From positions 1-11,868 of the forward strand of contig JBFLVQ010000257.1 in the NCBI GenBank assembly GCA_040758525.1: 11,868 bases of DNA. The letters run 5' to 3'. This document shows positions 1 to 5,620 of the stretch, one piece after another (positions within the stretch are counted from its first letter, which is position 1; every line of letters starts with the position of its first letter). The position numbers and the translations under genes were made by a program. The notes beneath the pieces were generated by a model. It worked only from the letters and a program-made list of their open reading frames with translations. It made no database searches and was not told the DNA's origin. Source of the DNA: JBFLVQ01 sp040758525. GTDB taxonomy: Bacteria > Acidobacteriota > Blastocatellia > Chloracidobacteriales > JADJPF01.

Positions 1-1511
1 ATCTCTTCTATAGAGAAACTATCTGTGACAGGATCATAGACGTTCAAACCTTTATCAGTTGGTAACCAAAGCAAGCCATTGCGATCCTCATAGACAATCG
101 TGATCAGATCGCTGCTAATACTGCCTGGAACTTTTGTGTTGGGAAGGTAGGTAATTACCTCTTGCCGTTTTGCGTCATACTTGTAAAGGCCACCTTTATA
201 AGTGGCAAACCATAGCGCGCCGGCACGATCTTGGCAAATCGACATAACTTGATGATTGCGCAAGTAAGGTTCCAACAACGAGTCTTTGCCAAGTTGGGGT
301 TTGATAGTCTTACTAATAGGATCAAATTTATTGAGAGTACGGTTATTTCCGACTACCCACAGTTCACCACGGCTGTCTTCTAAAATGTTATAGAAGTAAC
401 TGTTGGTTGCAGAACGTGAGGCAGTAGTATCCATACGATAAGCAGTGAATCTATGACCATAGAAATCATATTCGCTTATTCCTATGGCAGTGCCAAACCA
501 GAGTGTATCGGCACGATCTCGATAGATTGCATAGACACGATCGCTACTTAGGCTAGTTATAGAATTAGCATCAGTGTGCAAGACTATACAGCGTTCCGTC
601 TGTGGATCATAGATCTTTATCCCATTCAGGGTTGCGATCCATAGCAGGCCAAATCGATCTTCACAGATAGCATTAATACGCTTCCCTCCTGCTATCTCGG
701 TCTTATCAGGCTCAAGACGTTGGTTAATGAATCTGTCATTTTTTTCGTCATACTTGCTCAGACCGCCATTATCTGTGCCAACCCATAAATAGCCTCGGCT
801 ATCCTGATAAATTGCAGTGATAAAATTGCTGCTTAAACCAGTAGTATTGTTGAGATTGTAATGGTAACGAACAAAGTTTTGGTGATTATAAGAATACCTA
901 TTTAATCCTCTATCTGTTCCTATCCAGAGTACACCATTACGATCTTGAAAGATGGTGTTAATTTGGTTGCTACTGATGCTAGTCTCATCAGATGGATTAT
1001 GGCGCAAGATAATGAAATGGTCATTGGCTCGATCTAACCGGCTCAATCCGTCGTAAGTGCCGACCCATAGTATGCCCAGATTATCTTGATAGATTGTAGT
1101 GATATAGCTGACACCAGTGTGCTCCAGATAGTCATCGCTCTTTAGATAATGTTTGAAAGTACCTTGGCGAGGATTATATTGATTTAAGCCATTCGTGCCT
1201 GTGCCAACCCAAAGCAGTCCAGCACGATCTTCATAGATTGCCGTGATCGCATTACTAGACAAGGAGTCTGTTTGTCGAGGATTGCTCTTGAATATCACGA
1301 ATTTGTAACCATCATATCGATTTAAACCATCATTGGTGCCAAACCAGAGATAGCCATAATGATCCTGATAGATCGCATTTACAGAACTCTGTGATAAACC
1401 CTCTTTGATCGAGATACGTTTGAACTCGATGTTATTTAGTTGGGCATTAAGTCTGACCTCACAGGTAAGTAGTAATAGTAATGCCAGCACCAACTTAAAT
1501 TTCCAATGCAT
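1..1511 (-). CDS. Two-component-regulator propeller (Reg_prop) sensor protein, C-terminus outside window
   Basis: The frame is open from the ATG at 1511 to the window edge, giving 503 residues without a stop. Residues 1-24 form a signal peptide: K4/K6, a Leu-rich core (VLALLLLLT), then LNAQ as a probable cleavage region. I count ten copies of the Reg_prop pattern (D-x-x-G-x-LW-x-GT-x-x-GL-x-x-YD) from about residue 48 to the edge, for example DHYGYLWFGTNDGLNRYD and DRNGVLWIGTDRGLNRYS. In this family such repeats form a large periplasmic sensor propeller, usually followed by a Y_Y_Y domain, a membrane helix and a histidine kinase, GGDEF or DNA-binding output. The output part is not visible, so the type of regulator is unknown. 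The gene starts 2 bases after the stop of the deiodinase-like gene and has no clear Shine-Dalgarno of its own, so it is probably co-transcribed and translationally coupled. The ligand cannot be read from the sequence. Confidence 0.88.
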   Translation of the reverse strand, partial: MHWKFKLVLALLLLLTCEVRLNAQLNNIEFKRISIKEGLSQSSVNAIYQDHYGYLWFGTNDGLNRYDGYKFVIFKSNPRQTDSLSSNAITAIYEDRAGLLWVGTGTNGLNQYNPRQGTFKHYLKSDDYLEHTGVSYITTIYQDNLGILWVGTYDGLSRLDRANDHFIILRHNPSDETSISSNQINTIFQDRNGVLWIGTDRGLNRYSYNHQNFVRYHYNLNNTTGLSSNFITAIYQDSRGYLWVGTDNGGLSKYDEKNDRFINQRLEPDKTEIAGGKRINAICEDRFGLLWIATLNGIKIYDPQTERCIVLHTDANSITSLSSDRVYAIYRDRADTLWFGTAIGISEYDFYGHRFTAYRMDTTASRSATNSYFYNILEDSRGELWVVGNNRTLNKFDPISKTIKPQLGKDSLLEPYLRNHQVMSICQDRAGALWFATYKGGLYKYDAKRQEVITYLPNTKVPGSISSDLITIVYEDRNGLLWLPTDKGLNVYDPVTDSFSIEE

Positions 1512-1513
1512 AT

Positions 1514-2206
1514 CTAAATAAAGGTTGCGATCTCTGGGAGGGTCTTTTTATCAATAACCGGCACAACTGCATCATTGGCTGGGTAGCCAACTACCAATAA
1601 CAGGAAGGGTCGTTCATTAGTAGGCCGTCCTAATAGTTCATTAAGGAATCCCATGGGACTAGGTGTATGGGTAAGCGAAGCAATACCGGCATGATGCAAA
1701 GCAGTAATCAGAATCCCAGTAGCAATTCCTACTGATTCCTGGGCATAGTAGTGCTTGATGGTACGGCCATCTGGTAGCTGTCCATAACGCTGTACGAAGA
1801 TGGCAATCAGATAGGGTGCTATCTCCAAAAAAGGTTTATGCTCGTCTGTGCCTAGTGGTGCCAATGCCTCTAGCCACTCTTTAGGAGCACGATGGCGATA
1901 GAATTCGCGCTCTTCTACCTCTGCTGCTATACGTATTTTGCGCTTAAGAGCGGAATCAGAGATGACCACAAAATGCCATGGTTGTGTGTTGGCGCCACTG
2001 GGCGCAGTTGCGGCGGCACGCAAACAGTCTTCTATTATCTCACGTGGCACAGGACGCTCGGAGAAATGGCGTACAGTACGCCGATGTTGCATTTCTGCGC
2101 AGAACTGAGCTGTACGTATTTTCATCTCTTCAAGAGAATATTGATAATAGTTAGTAAGGGGAACAAAGTTGGGGATGTTCATCATTCTTGGGCGCGGAGA
2201 CCGCAT
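1514..2206 (-). CDS. Iodotyrosine-deiodinase-like nitroreductase-family flavoprotein
   Basis: The protein has the nitroreductase fold signature and resembles iodotyrosine deiodinase (IYD) more than generic nitroreductases. FMN-contact regions are RRTVR (42-46), APSGANTQPW (68-77) and a Thr/Pro-rich segment near 179-184. The three IYD lid residues that clamp the amino-acid part of the substrate have counterparts at the expected spacing: E99, Y103 and K124 (human E157, Y161, K182, from memory). The family uses FMNH2 for reductive dehalogenation of halotyrosines. Bacterial homologues are known, but their natural role is mostly unclear. The length of 230 aa is normal for a soluble bacterial member. 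The start is uncertain: the first seven codons (MRSPRPR) lie in the hairpin-rich right end of the iscB element, so M8 (2185) or M9 (2182) is more likely the ancestral start. Neither has a good Shine-Dalgarno. It could instead act on another phenol or quinone. Confidence 0.88.
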   Translation of the reverse strand: MRSPRPRMMNIPNFVPLTNYYQYSLEEMKIRTAQFCAEMQHRRTVRHFSERPVPREIIEDCLRAAATAPSGANTQPWHFVVISDSALKRKIRIAAEVEEREFYRHRAPKEWLEALAPLGTDEHKPFLEIAPYLIAIFVQRYGQLPDGRTIKHYYAQESVGIATGILITALHHAGIASLTHTPSPMGFLNELLGRPTNERPFLLLVVGYPANDAVVPVIDKKTLPEIATFI

Positions 2207-2237
2207 GCCTTCAGGCTGCGGAAGCAGCGCCGTCTCC
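2191..2237 (-). repeat. Hairpin cluster at the presumed right end of the iscB element
   Basis: Immediately after the iscB stop, the plus strand reads CCGCA (2201-2205), a bulged T, GCC (2207-2209), loop TTCA, GGC (2214-2216), TGCGG (2217-2221), an eight-pair hairpin. Two more arms surround it: GGAGAC (2196-2201) with GTCTCC (2232-2237), and GGCGC (2191-2195) with GCGCC (2227-2231). These two pairings cross, so they would be a pseudoknot or alternatives. A subterminal hairpin at the right end is typical of IS200/IS605-type elements, with which IscB is associated. The exact tip of the element is not defined here. Confidence 0.55.
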
Positions 2238-2239
2238 TT

Positions 2240-3502
2240 TCAATAGCAATAACCATCACAAGCTTGCACTAACTTGCAATAACGATAGCTAATGCCTTGG
2301 ATAGTCCTGTCTTTAGTTGTAACGTTGAAACAACCACTAGCTCTCACAGCCACCTTACCAAGATATGAGCCGATCTTCTTGCCACTAGTAACAATCGCCT
2401 TGATGATATCTCCAGTTTGATAATCAAATACTTTCTTGCTTGCTTTGGCACTGGTGCGCGGAAAGCCAAACCTATCCACACGACACATCTGTCTGTTACC
2501 GTGCCCGGTGGCTTTAATTTGCAATGGCTCTAGACCAGCAACAATCAACCTCTCAGGGGTACTAGCGCCAACACAAGCAGCATCCAGCCAGTGCTGCTTA
2601 GGCAAGCCTTGTTGTGTACGGTTGAACTTAGTTCTACCACCTGTACCTGTTTCAATAGGTAAACCAGTAGCTTGTAATCTACGATACAACTCCCATCTGC
2701 TAGCATTGACAGCAGCAGCATCTTTTAATGGAACTTTGGCTTGTGCCTGAACTTGAGGATAGCCAAACTCTGCTGCAGTAAGATTACCTTTCTTTTGATT
2801 ACAAGAATGGCAGGCTAATGTGAGATTACTTACTCTATTACTACCACCACGACTGCGAGCAATGATGTGTTCCAGCTCCAATGGTCTATTTTTAGCCTGG
2901 CAATAAACACATTTGTGTCCGAATTTCTCAAGCAGGTACTCTTTAATCTCGTAGCCTGATAGTTCGCCTTGTTGATAAGCTAGCCCGCTTATTTCTGGGT
3001 TCTCTAAAAGCTGCGTGTCGAACTTAACCAGCTCCTGTGAAATGGCTGCAATAGGACATAGCCTAGTTAATCTTTTTACCCATGTGATCACATTGCAGAT
3101 ACGACTCTCTATTGATGGCGGCAACCATCCTGCCTTGCGTGTGCGATTATTAAAGCGTGGCTCGCGATACCTAGTCTTGCGATTGCGTCTACTACGACGA
3201 ATTGCACGACGACTATCCAAGCTGGCTTTGATCTTATCTCCTCTATGCTCAAGCTCTGCTGCCCAAACTACCGCACCAGTGTGATCGTTAACAAGGGCTA
3301 TGCCTGTCTTCTTACTGCCTGGATCGATCTTCAACCTCAATGGCTGTATTGAGAGATCTTCAACCTCTTGCTTAAGCAGGATCGTGAATGGATAACGACG
3401 CAAAATCGCTGCCTTGCCCTGACGCAACAGCTTTCTAGCTTTTGCTGGATGGCAAGGTGTGAGAGCCTCTCCATTGGTATTGAGTACCAATACTTTTTGC
3501 AT
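2240..3502 (-). CDS. iscB: IscB RNA-guided nuclease (OMEGA system, HNH-split RuvC)
   Basis: At 420 aa this is a normal-length IscB, the ancestor-like relative of Cas9. Residues 1-55 are the N-terminal PLMP-type domain, with ALTP (13-16) where PLMP is usual. RuvC-I is LKIDPGSKKTG, with catalytic D60. Residues 97-126 are an Arg-rich bridge helix containing RFNNR (116-120). RuvC-II is SQELVKFD with E157. The HNH insert covers about 185-245, with zinc cysteines C198, C201, C231, C234 and HNH residues H212, N226, N235. RuvC-III is QHWLDAACVG, with H304 and D307. The rest (about 335-420) is the RNA/target-adjacent-motif interacting C-terminus. No key residue is missing, so it is predicted to be active. 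IscB pairs with an omega-RNA encoded just upstream, which matches the structured region found there. No TnpA transposase is in the window, so the element would depend on one elsewhere. The start at 3502 is supported by AGGAGG (3530-3525). Confidence 0.95.
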   Translation of the reverse strand: MQKVLVLNTNGEALTPCHPAKARKLLRQGKAAILRRYPFTILLKQEVEDLSIQPLRLKIDPGSKKTGIALVNDHTGAVVWAAELEHRGDKIKASLDSRRAIRRSRRNRKTRYREPRFNNRTRKAGWLPPSIESRICNVITWVKRLTRLCPIAAISQELVKFDTQLLENPEISGLAYQQGELSGYEIKEYLLEKFGHKCVYCQAKNRPLELEHIIARSRGGSNRVSNLTLACHSCNQKKGNLTAAEFGYPQVQAQAKVPLKDAAAVNASRWELYRRLQATGLPIETGTGGRTKFNRTQQGLPKQHWLDAACVGASTPERLIVAGLEPLQIKATGHGNRQMCRVDRFGFPRTSAKASKKVFDYQTGDIIKAIVTSGKKIGSYLGKVAVRASGCFNVTTKDRTIQGISYRYCKLVQACDGYCY

Positions 3503-3510
3503 ATTTGTAA

Positions 3511-3530
3511 TGGCTTAAAGCCAACCTCCT
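3511..3530 (-). promoter_or_regulatory. iscB Shine-Dalgarno with intervening hairpin
   Basis: On the minus strand AGGAGG (3530-3525) lies 22 bases before the iscB ATG at 3502, too far for normal initiation. The hairpin TGGCT-TTA-AGCCA (3523-3511) sits between them. If folded, it shortens the effective distance to about 9 bases. The iscB ribosome site thus appears to be built into the 3' tail of the omega-RNA region. Confidence 0.55.
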
Positions 3531-3796
3531 ATTGCTAGGGTAATGTGTGCCTCAACAAAGTATGTTTGGCAGCATATCTGGATAGCACTTGCTTAGACCC
3601 TCAGCATGTTTAACTATCCAATTACAGAGCTGCAGACTGGCAATGCATCTGCAGGTGTGTTCTTTGACTCTACAAACAACGTAGCCCGATGACCTTGTGG
3701 TCCTGGCTGAGTCTGGTCAACTGGGCTTGTTGGTTTTACCCGACAAGCTTCGCCATGAAATTGCGAGGTCGTTGACATGCCTCCAAGACTATTTCA
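3531..3796 (-). ncRNA. Omega-RNA (HEARO) of IscB, with candidate guide at its 5' end
   Basis: This is the guide RNA that IscB uses to find DNA targets. It is placed as expected, directly upstream of iscB on the same strand. Visible helices, 5' to 3': GTCAAC (3776-3771) with GTTGAC (3721-3716), enclosing TCGC/GCGA (3766-3763 with 3753-3750) and GCTTGTCGG/CCAACAAGC (3748-3740 with 3733-3725, one mismatch). Next GACTC (3713-3709) with GAGTC (3670-3666), enclosing AGCC/GGCT (3708-3705 with 3686-3683) and GACC-ACAA-GGTC (3702-3691). Then CTGCAGA/TCTGCAG (3654-3648 with 3636-3630), TGGATAG/CTATCCA (3620-3614 with 3585-3579) enclosing TGCT/AGCA, and TGCC/GGCA (3571-3568 with 3551-3548). A multi-stem RNA of about 250 nt in front of iscB matches the HEARO/omega-RNA family. 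The scaffold probably starts near 3780, making 3796-3781 the candidate guide. Exact ends are inferred, not seen. Confidence 0.8.
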
Positions 3797-3907
3797 ATAT
3801 ATTATGATTGGTAATTTTACATATACGAGACTTATCCTGAAACCTGTTTTCTCCCAATAAACAGGTAATAGTAGTGAATAGGGAGTGGTGTACAGGAGGG
3901 ACCAGGA

Positions 3908-3949
3908 GCAACAAGACGAGCTTACTGTGGCTGAGTTGTGTCTTGTTGC
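3908..3949. repeat. Ten-base inverted repeat (stem-loop)
   Basis: GCAACAAGAC (3908-3917) is perfectly complementary to GTCTTGTTGC (3940-3949) across a 22-base loop. A G-T wobble extends the stem by one. Part of the left arm (CAAGACG, 3912-3918) can alternatively pair with CGTCTTG (3976-3982), so two exclusive folds are possible. No T-tract follows on either strand, so a simple terminator is unlikely. Confidence 0.5.
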
Positions 3950-4052
3950 GGCTGGCCAGCGCCGCGGCTGTCTAGCGTCTTGTCTTGCAGTGATATTGTA
4001 AATAGCACAGCGCGGCTGGGGGGTGATCTGGAAGGTAGGTTGAAGAATTAGC

Positions 4053-4153
4053 AGATGAGCGGCATAGTAGTTCTAATACTACCCAGTGCTGATACTGCTG
4101 ATCTTGAGGTAACATTAACTGTCTCCTCTGAAAATCAAATTTACCGCTCATCT
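4053..4153. repeat. 101-bp segment bounded by perfect 10-bp inverted repeats
   Basis: AGATGAGCGG (4053-4062) and CCGCTCATCT (4144-4153) are exact inverted repeats separated by 81 bases. A smaller hairpin, GTAGT/ACTAC, lies inside. The shape fits a very small transposon derivative or a cruciform site, but no target duplication is evident at the flanks, so the nature is open. Confidence 0.4.
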
Positions 4154-4172
4154 ATATACGCGTAAAAGAACG

Positions 4173-5032
4173 CTAGAAATAATCACTAATTAGCCTTCTG
4201 TCCTTATCTCTATAGGACTCTACGGCAATATAGCTAATTGAGCCTAGCAGATAATTGATATCAATACCCACATTCTCAGTGCTGAGAAGATAATCAATAA
4301 AGCCTGGATCGCCAAAGTATCTCCCTTGATGCTGCAATTCAGGCTTATCTCTATCTTCATTATGAAATGCCGATCGCTCTTCCTCATTAACAGCTTGTAT
4401 AGTAAATTTTACTGTGTCAACGTGAGTCACTGGACCATTTGTACCTATCACTACAACAGTAAAGTTAGTAAGGGTAGTACCGGCAGGAATATTGATAGAA
4501 ATAGATGCATTGTTGCCAGCATTAACCATTACAGGTGATAAGCTTGTTGTGATACCATATTAGCTGGCAAGACAATCGCACTAAGGCTAACAGTAGCGAT
4601 GCCATCACCCACTGCACCTACTGTAATAAAGCGTCCTACAGTGCTGCCAGGCGGTACTGTTAACCCAAATTTGTTAATCCTAACAGAGAAATTACTAAAA
4701 GCAGTTATTGTTGTTGTAAGAGTATGACTCAACTGACCAGCAGTGCCTGTCACGGTAATGCTAACATTGGGTATAGTAATACCAGTAGGAACATTGACTG
4801 TCATTGTTGAACGGAAAGGCAGGCGCATTCTCCGAGTCTTTAGACCGTAGTTAAGCCTGCCATCGCCTGAGAGGGCGATAAAAATATTGCTGATTCGCTT
4901 ATGTTTTGCTAGCATAGCAACCATTGTTAGGTAACTAATAATCATACCCGCAGGAACGCGGGGGAGTGCGCGCCTAGGAGCAGATAAGACCTTTAGCCTA
5001 ATGGCTGAAAGGCAAGCTCGCAAAACCATCAA
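4173..5032 (-). pseudogene. Frameshifted remnant of an Ig-like-repeat exported protein
   Basis: Two overlapping minus-strand reading frames (5032-4529 and 4529-4173) together read as bacterial Ig-like repeats. The first has STMTVNVPTGITIPNVSITV and NFSVRINKFGLTVPPGSTVG, then LSAIVLPANM, and stops. The second continues with NAGNNASISINIPAGTTL and FTVVVIGTNGPVTH, which is the same domain. Adding one T to the TT near 4541 (GCTTATC to GCTTTATC) joins the frames as LPANMVSQQALSPVMVNAGN, so a single-base deletion explains the break. The repeats resemble the Ig-like segments in the C-terminal part of the large Asp-box protein (5621-9547). There is no signal peptide: the first 75 or so residues of the first frame show no similarity I recognise and coincide with a hairpin-rich junction, so the N-terminus is probably lost. 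The overlap is TAATG, so coupled translation of two small proteins is the alternative, judged less likely. Confidence 0.65.
4862..5012. repeat. Cluster of three hairpins at the junction of two gene remnants
   Basis: Three stem-loops occur within 150 bases: ATCGCC-TGAGAG-GGCGAT (4862-4879), CCCGC-AGGAAC-GCGGG (4947-4962), and CCTTTAGCC-TAAT-GGCT(G)AAAGG (4990-5012, one bulge). They lie where the Ig-like remnant loses similarity and before the Kelch fragment on the other strand. They may be the end of a lost insertion element, but no transposase remnant is recognisable. Confidence 0.35.
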
Positions 5033-5507
5033 TTATGGAAGTCAACGCGAACCTGGTAGTAATTGTGTAGGATACTGTCGTGAGATAGCATCTCGAACCC
5101 AGAAAGCTTTAGCATTTATGCCAAAGAAGTTCACTTTAGAGAAGTTCAAAGCTGGGCAACGTAGTGATACTTGGGAATGGGATGGTAGTCAATGGCGTGA
5201 AATAAGTAGTAATGGCCCAGCAAAACGTGATCACCATGCAATGGCCTATAATCCAGTACGTGGTAAGACGGTTCTATTTGGAGGATTCTCTGATGGCAAC
5301 TATTTAGGCGACACTTGGGAATGGAATGGTGAGAGTTGGACACAAGTTACCTTAACAGGTCCTTCTGCACGTGGTGGAAAACCTGGAATGATCTACCATA
5401 GCCGTCGCGGCAAGATAATAATCTTTGCTGGTGGAACTCCTCAACGAGTCTTGTCGGATCTATGGGAGTGGAATGGAAAGCAATGGACACAATTAGGTGC
5501 TTCCTAA
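5001..5507 (+). pseudogene. Kelch-repeat protein fragment, truncated
   Basis: From residue 55 (about 5163) on, the translation is Kelch-like: SDTWEWDGSQW, AMAYNPVRGKTVLFGG, then GDTWEWNGESW, MIYHSRRGKIIIFAGG, and finally SDLWEWNGKQWTQLGAS. That is two full blades and the start of a third. Complete Kelch propellers need five to seven blades, and this family normally has an export signal. Here residues 1-54 are not Kelch, hold no signal peptide, and the first ATG lies in a hairpin loop (4990-5012). The next in-frame ATG (5118) has no Shine-Dalgarno. The end after the third WEWNG may be the natural C-terminus or a further truncation. I infer the 3' remnant of a larger gene whose 5' part was removed by rearrangement at about 5000-5160. 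A short expressed protein cannot be excluded. Confidence 0.6.
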
Positions 5508-5551
5508 AGATTTGATCAAGTGCTAATCTCTCTAAGAAATCAGCACAATGA

Positions 5552-5587
5552 AAAGGCTAGCGAGAAGCATCTTGCTCACTAGCCTTT
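5552..5587. terminator. Bidirectional stem-loop terminator between converging genes
   Basis: AAAGGCTAG (5552-5560) pairs with CTAGCCTTT (5579-5587). After a C-A mismatch the stem continues with GAG (5562-5564) and CTC (5575-5577). It lies between the plus-strand Kelch fragment (stop at 5507) and the minus-strand large protein (stop at 5621). On the minus strand the stem is followed by TTTT. Position and strength fit a factor-independent terminator, mainly for the large minus-strand gene. Confidence 0.75.
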
Positions 5588-5620
5588 ATCTGTTCTATGG
5601 TAAGAACGCGCCCATTCTAG

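Larger units (their letters stand above)
2191..3796 (-). mobile_element. IscB/HEARO element (IS200/IS605-associated, non-autonomous)
   Basis: The unit consists of the omega-RNA, iscB and a downstream hairpin cluster, the usual composition of an iscB-carrying element. It has no TnpA (Y1 transposase) gene, so it could move only with help in trans. Boundaries are approximate: the left end is near the omega-RNA scaffold start (about 3780, with the guide taken from flanking DNA), and the right end is just past the inverted repeats at 2191-2237. It lies between a possible ribosome site and the start of the deiodinase-like gene. Confidence 0.6.
3797..4172. other. Non-coding stretch with hairpins, no convincing gene
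   Basis: This stretch of about 375 bases has no gene I can support. It contains the stem-loop ACCTGTTT/AAACAGGT (3842-3866), the 10-bp inverted repeat at 3908-3949, perfect palindromes GCTGGCCAGC (3951-3960) and GCCGCGGC (3961-3968), and the inverted repeat at 4053-4153. A 47-codon minus-strand ORF (4115-3972) begins seven bases after AGGAG but resembles nothing I know. The segment just before the omega-RNA (about 3785-3830) is AT-rich and could hold its promoter. CATAAT (minus strand, near 3805) is a possible -10, but no -35 is evident. Confidence 0.5.

Noticed and set aside
1892..2272. Plus-strand 126-codon open frame opposite the deiodinase-like gene
   Set aside because: It is the antisense shadow of a clearly conserved protein, with no family pattern and an odd Cys/His-rich composition.
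2436..3284. Plus-strand open frames (2436-2750 and 3015-3284) opposite iscB
   Set aside because: They lie wholly inside iscB on the other strand and have no recognisable domain.
2240..3502. Cas9 or TnpB as the identity of the nuclease
   Set aside because: An HNH insert inside RuvC excludes TnpB; 420 aa, the PLMP-type N-terminus, lack of a REC lobe and absence of any CRISPR array exclude Cas9.
3886..3993. Short plus-strand frame reading VVYRRDQEQQDELTVAELCL and onward
   Set aside because: It starts only at GTG, is about 35 codons long, lacks a placed ribosome site and coincides with stem-loop sequence.
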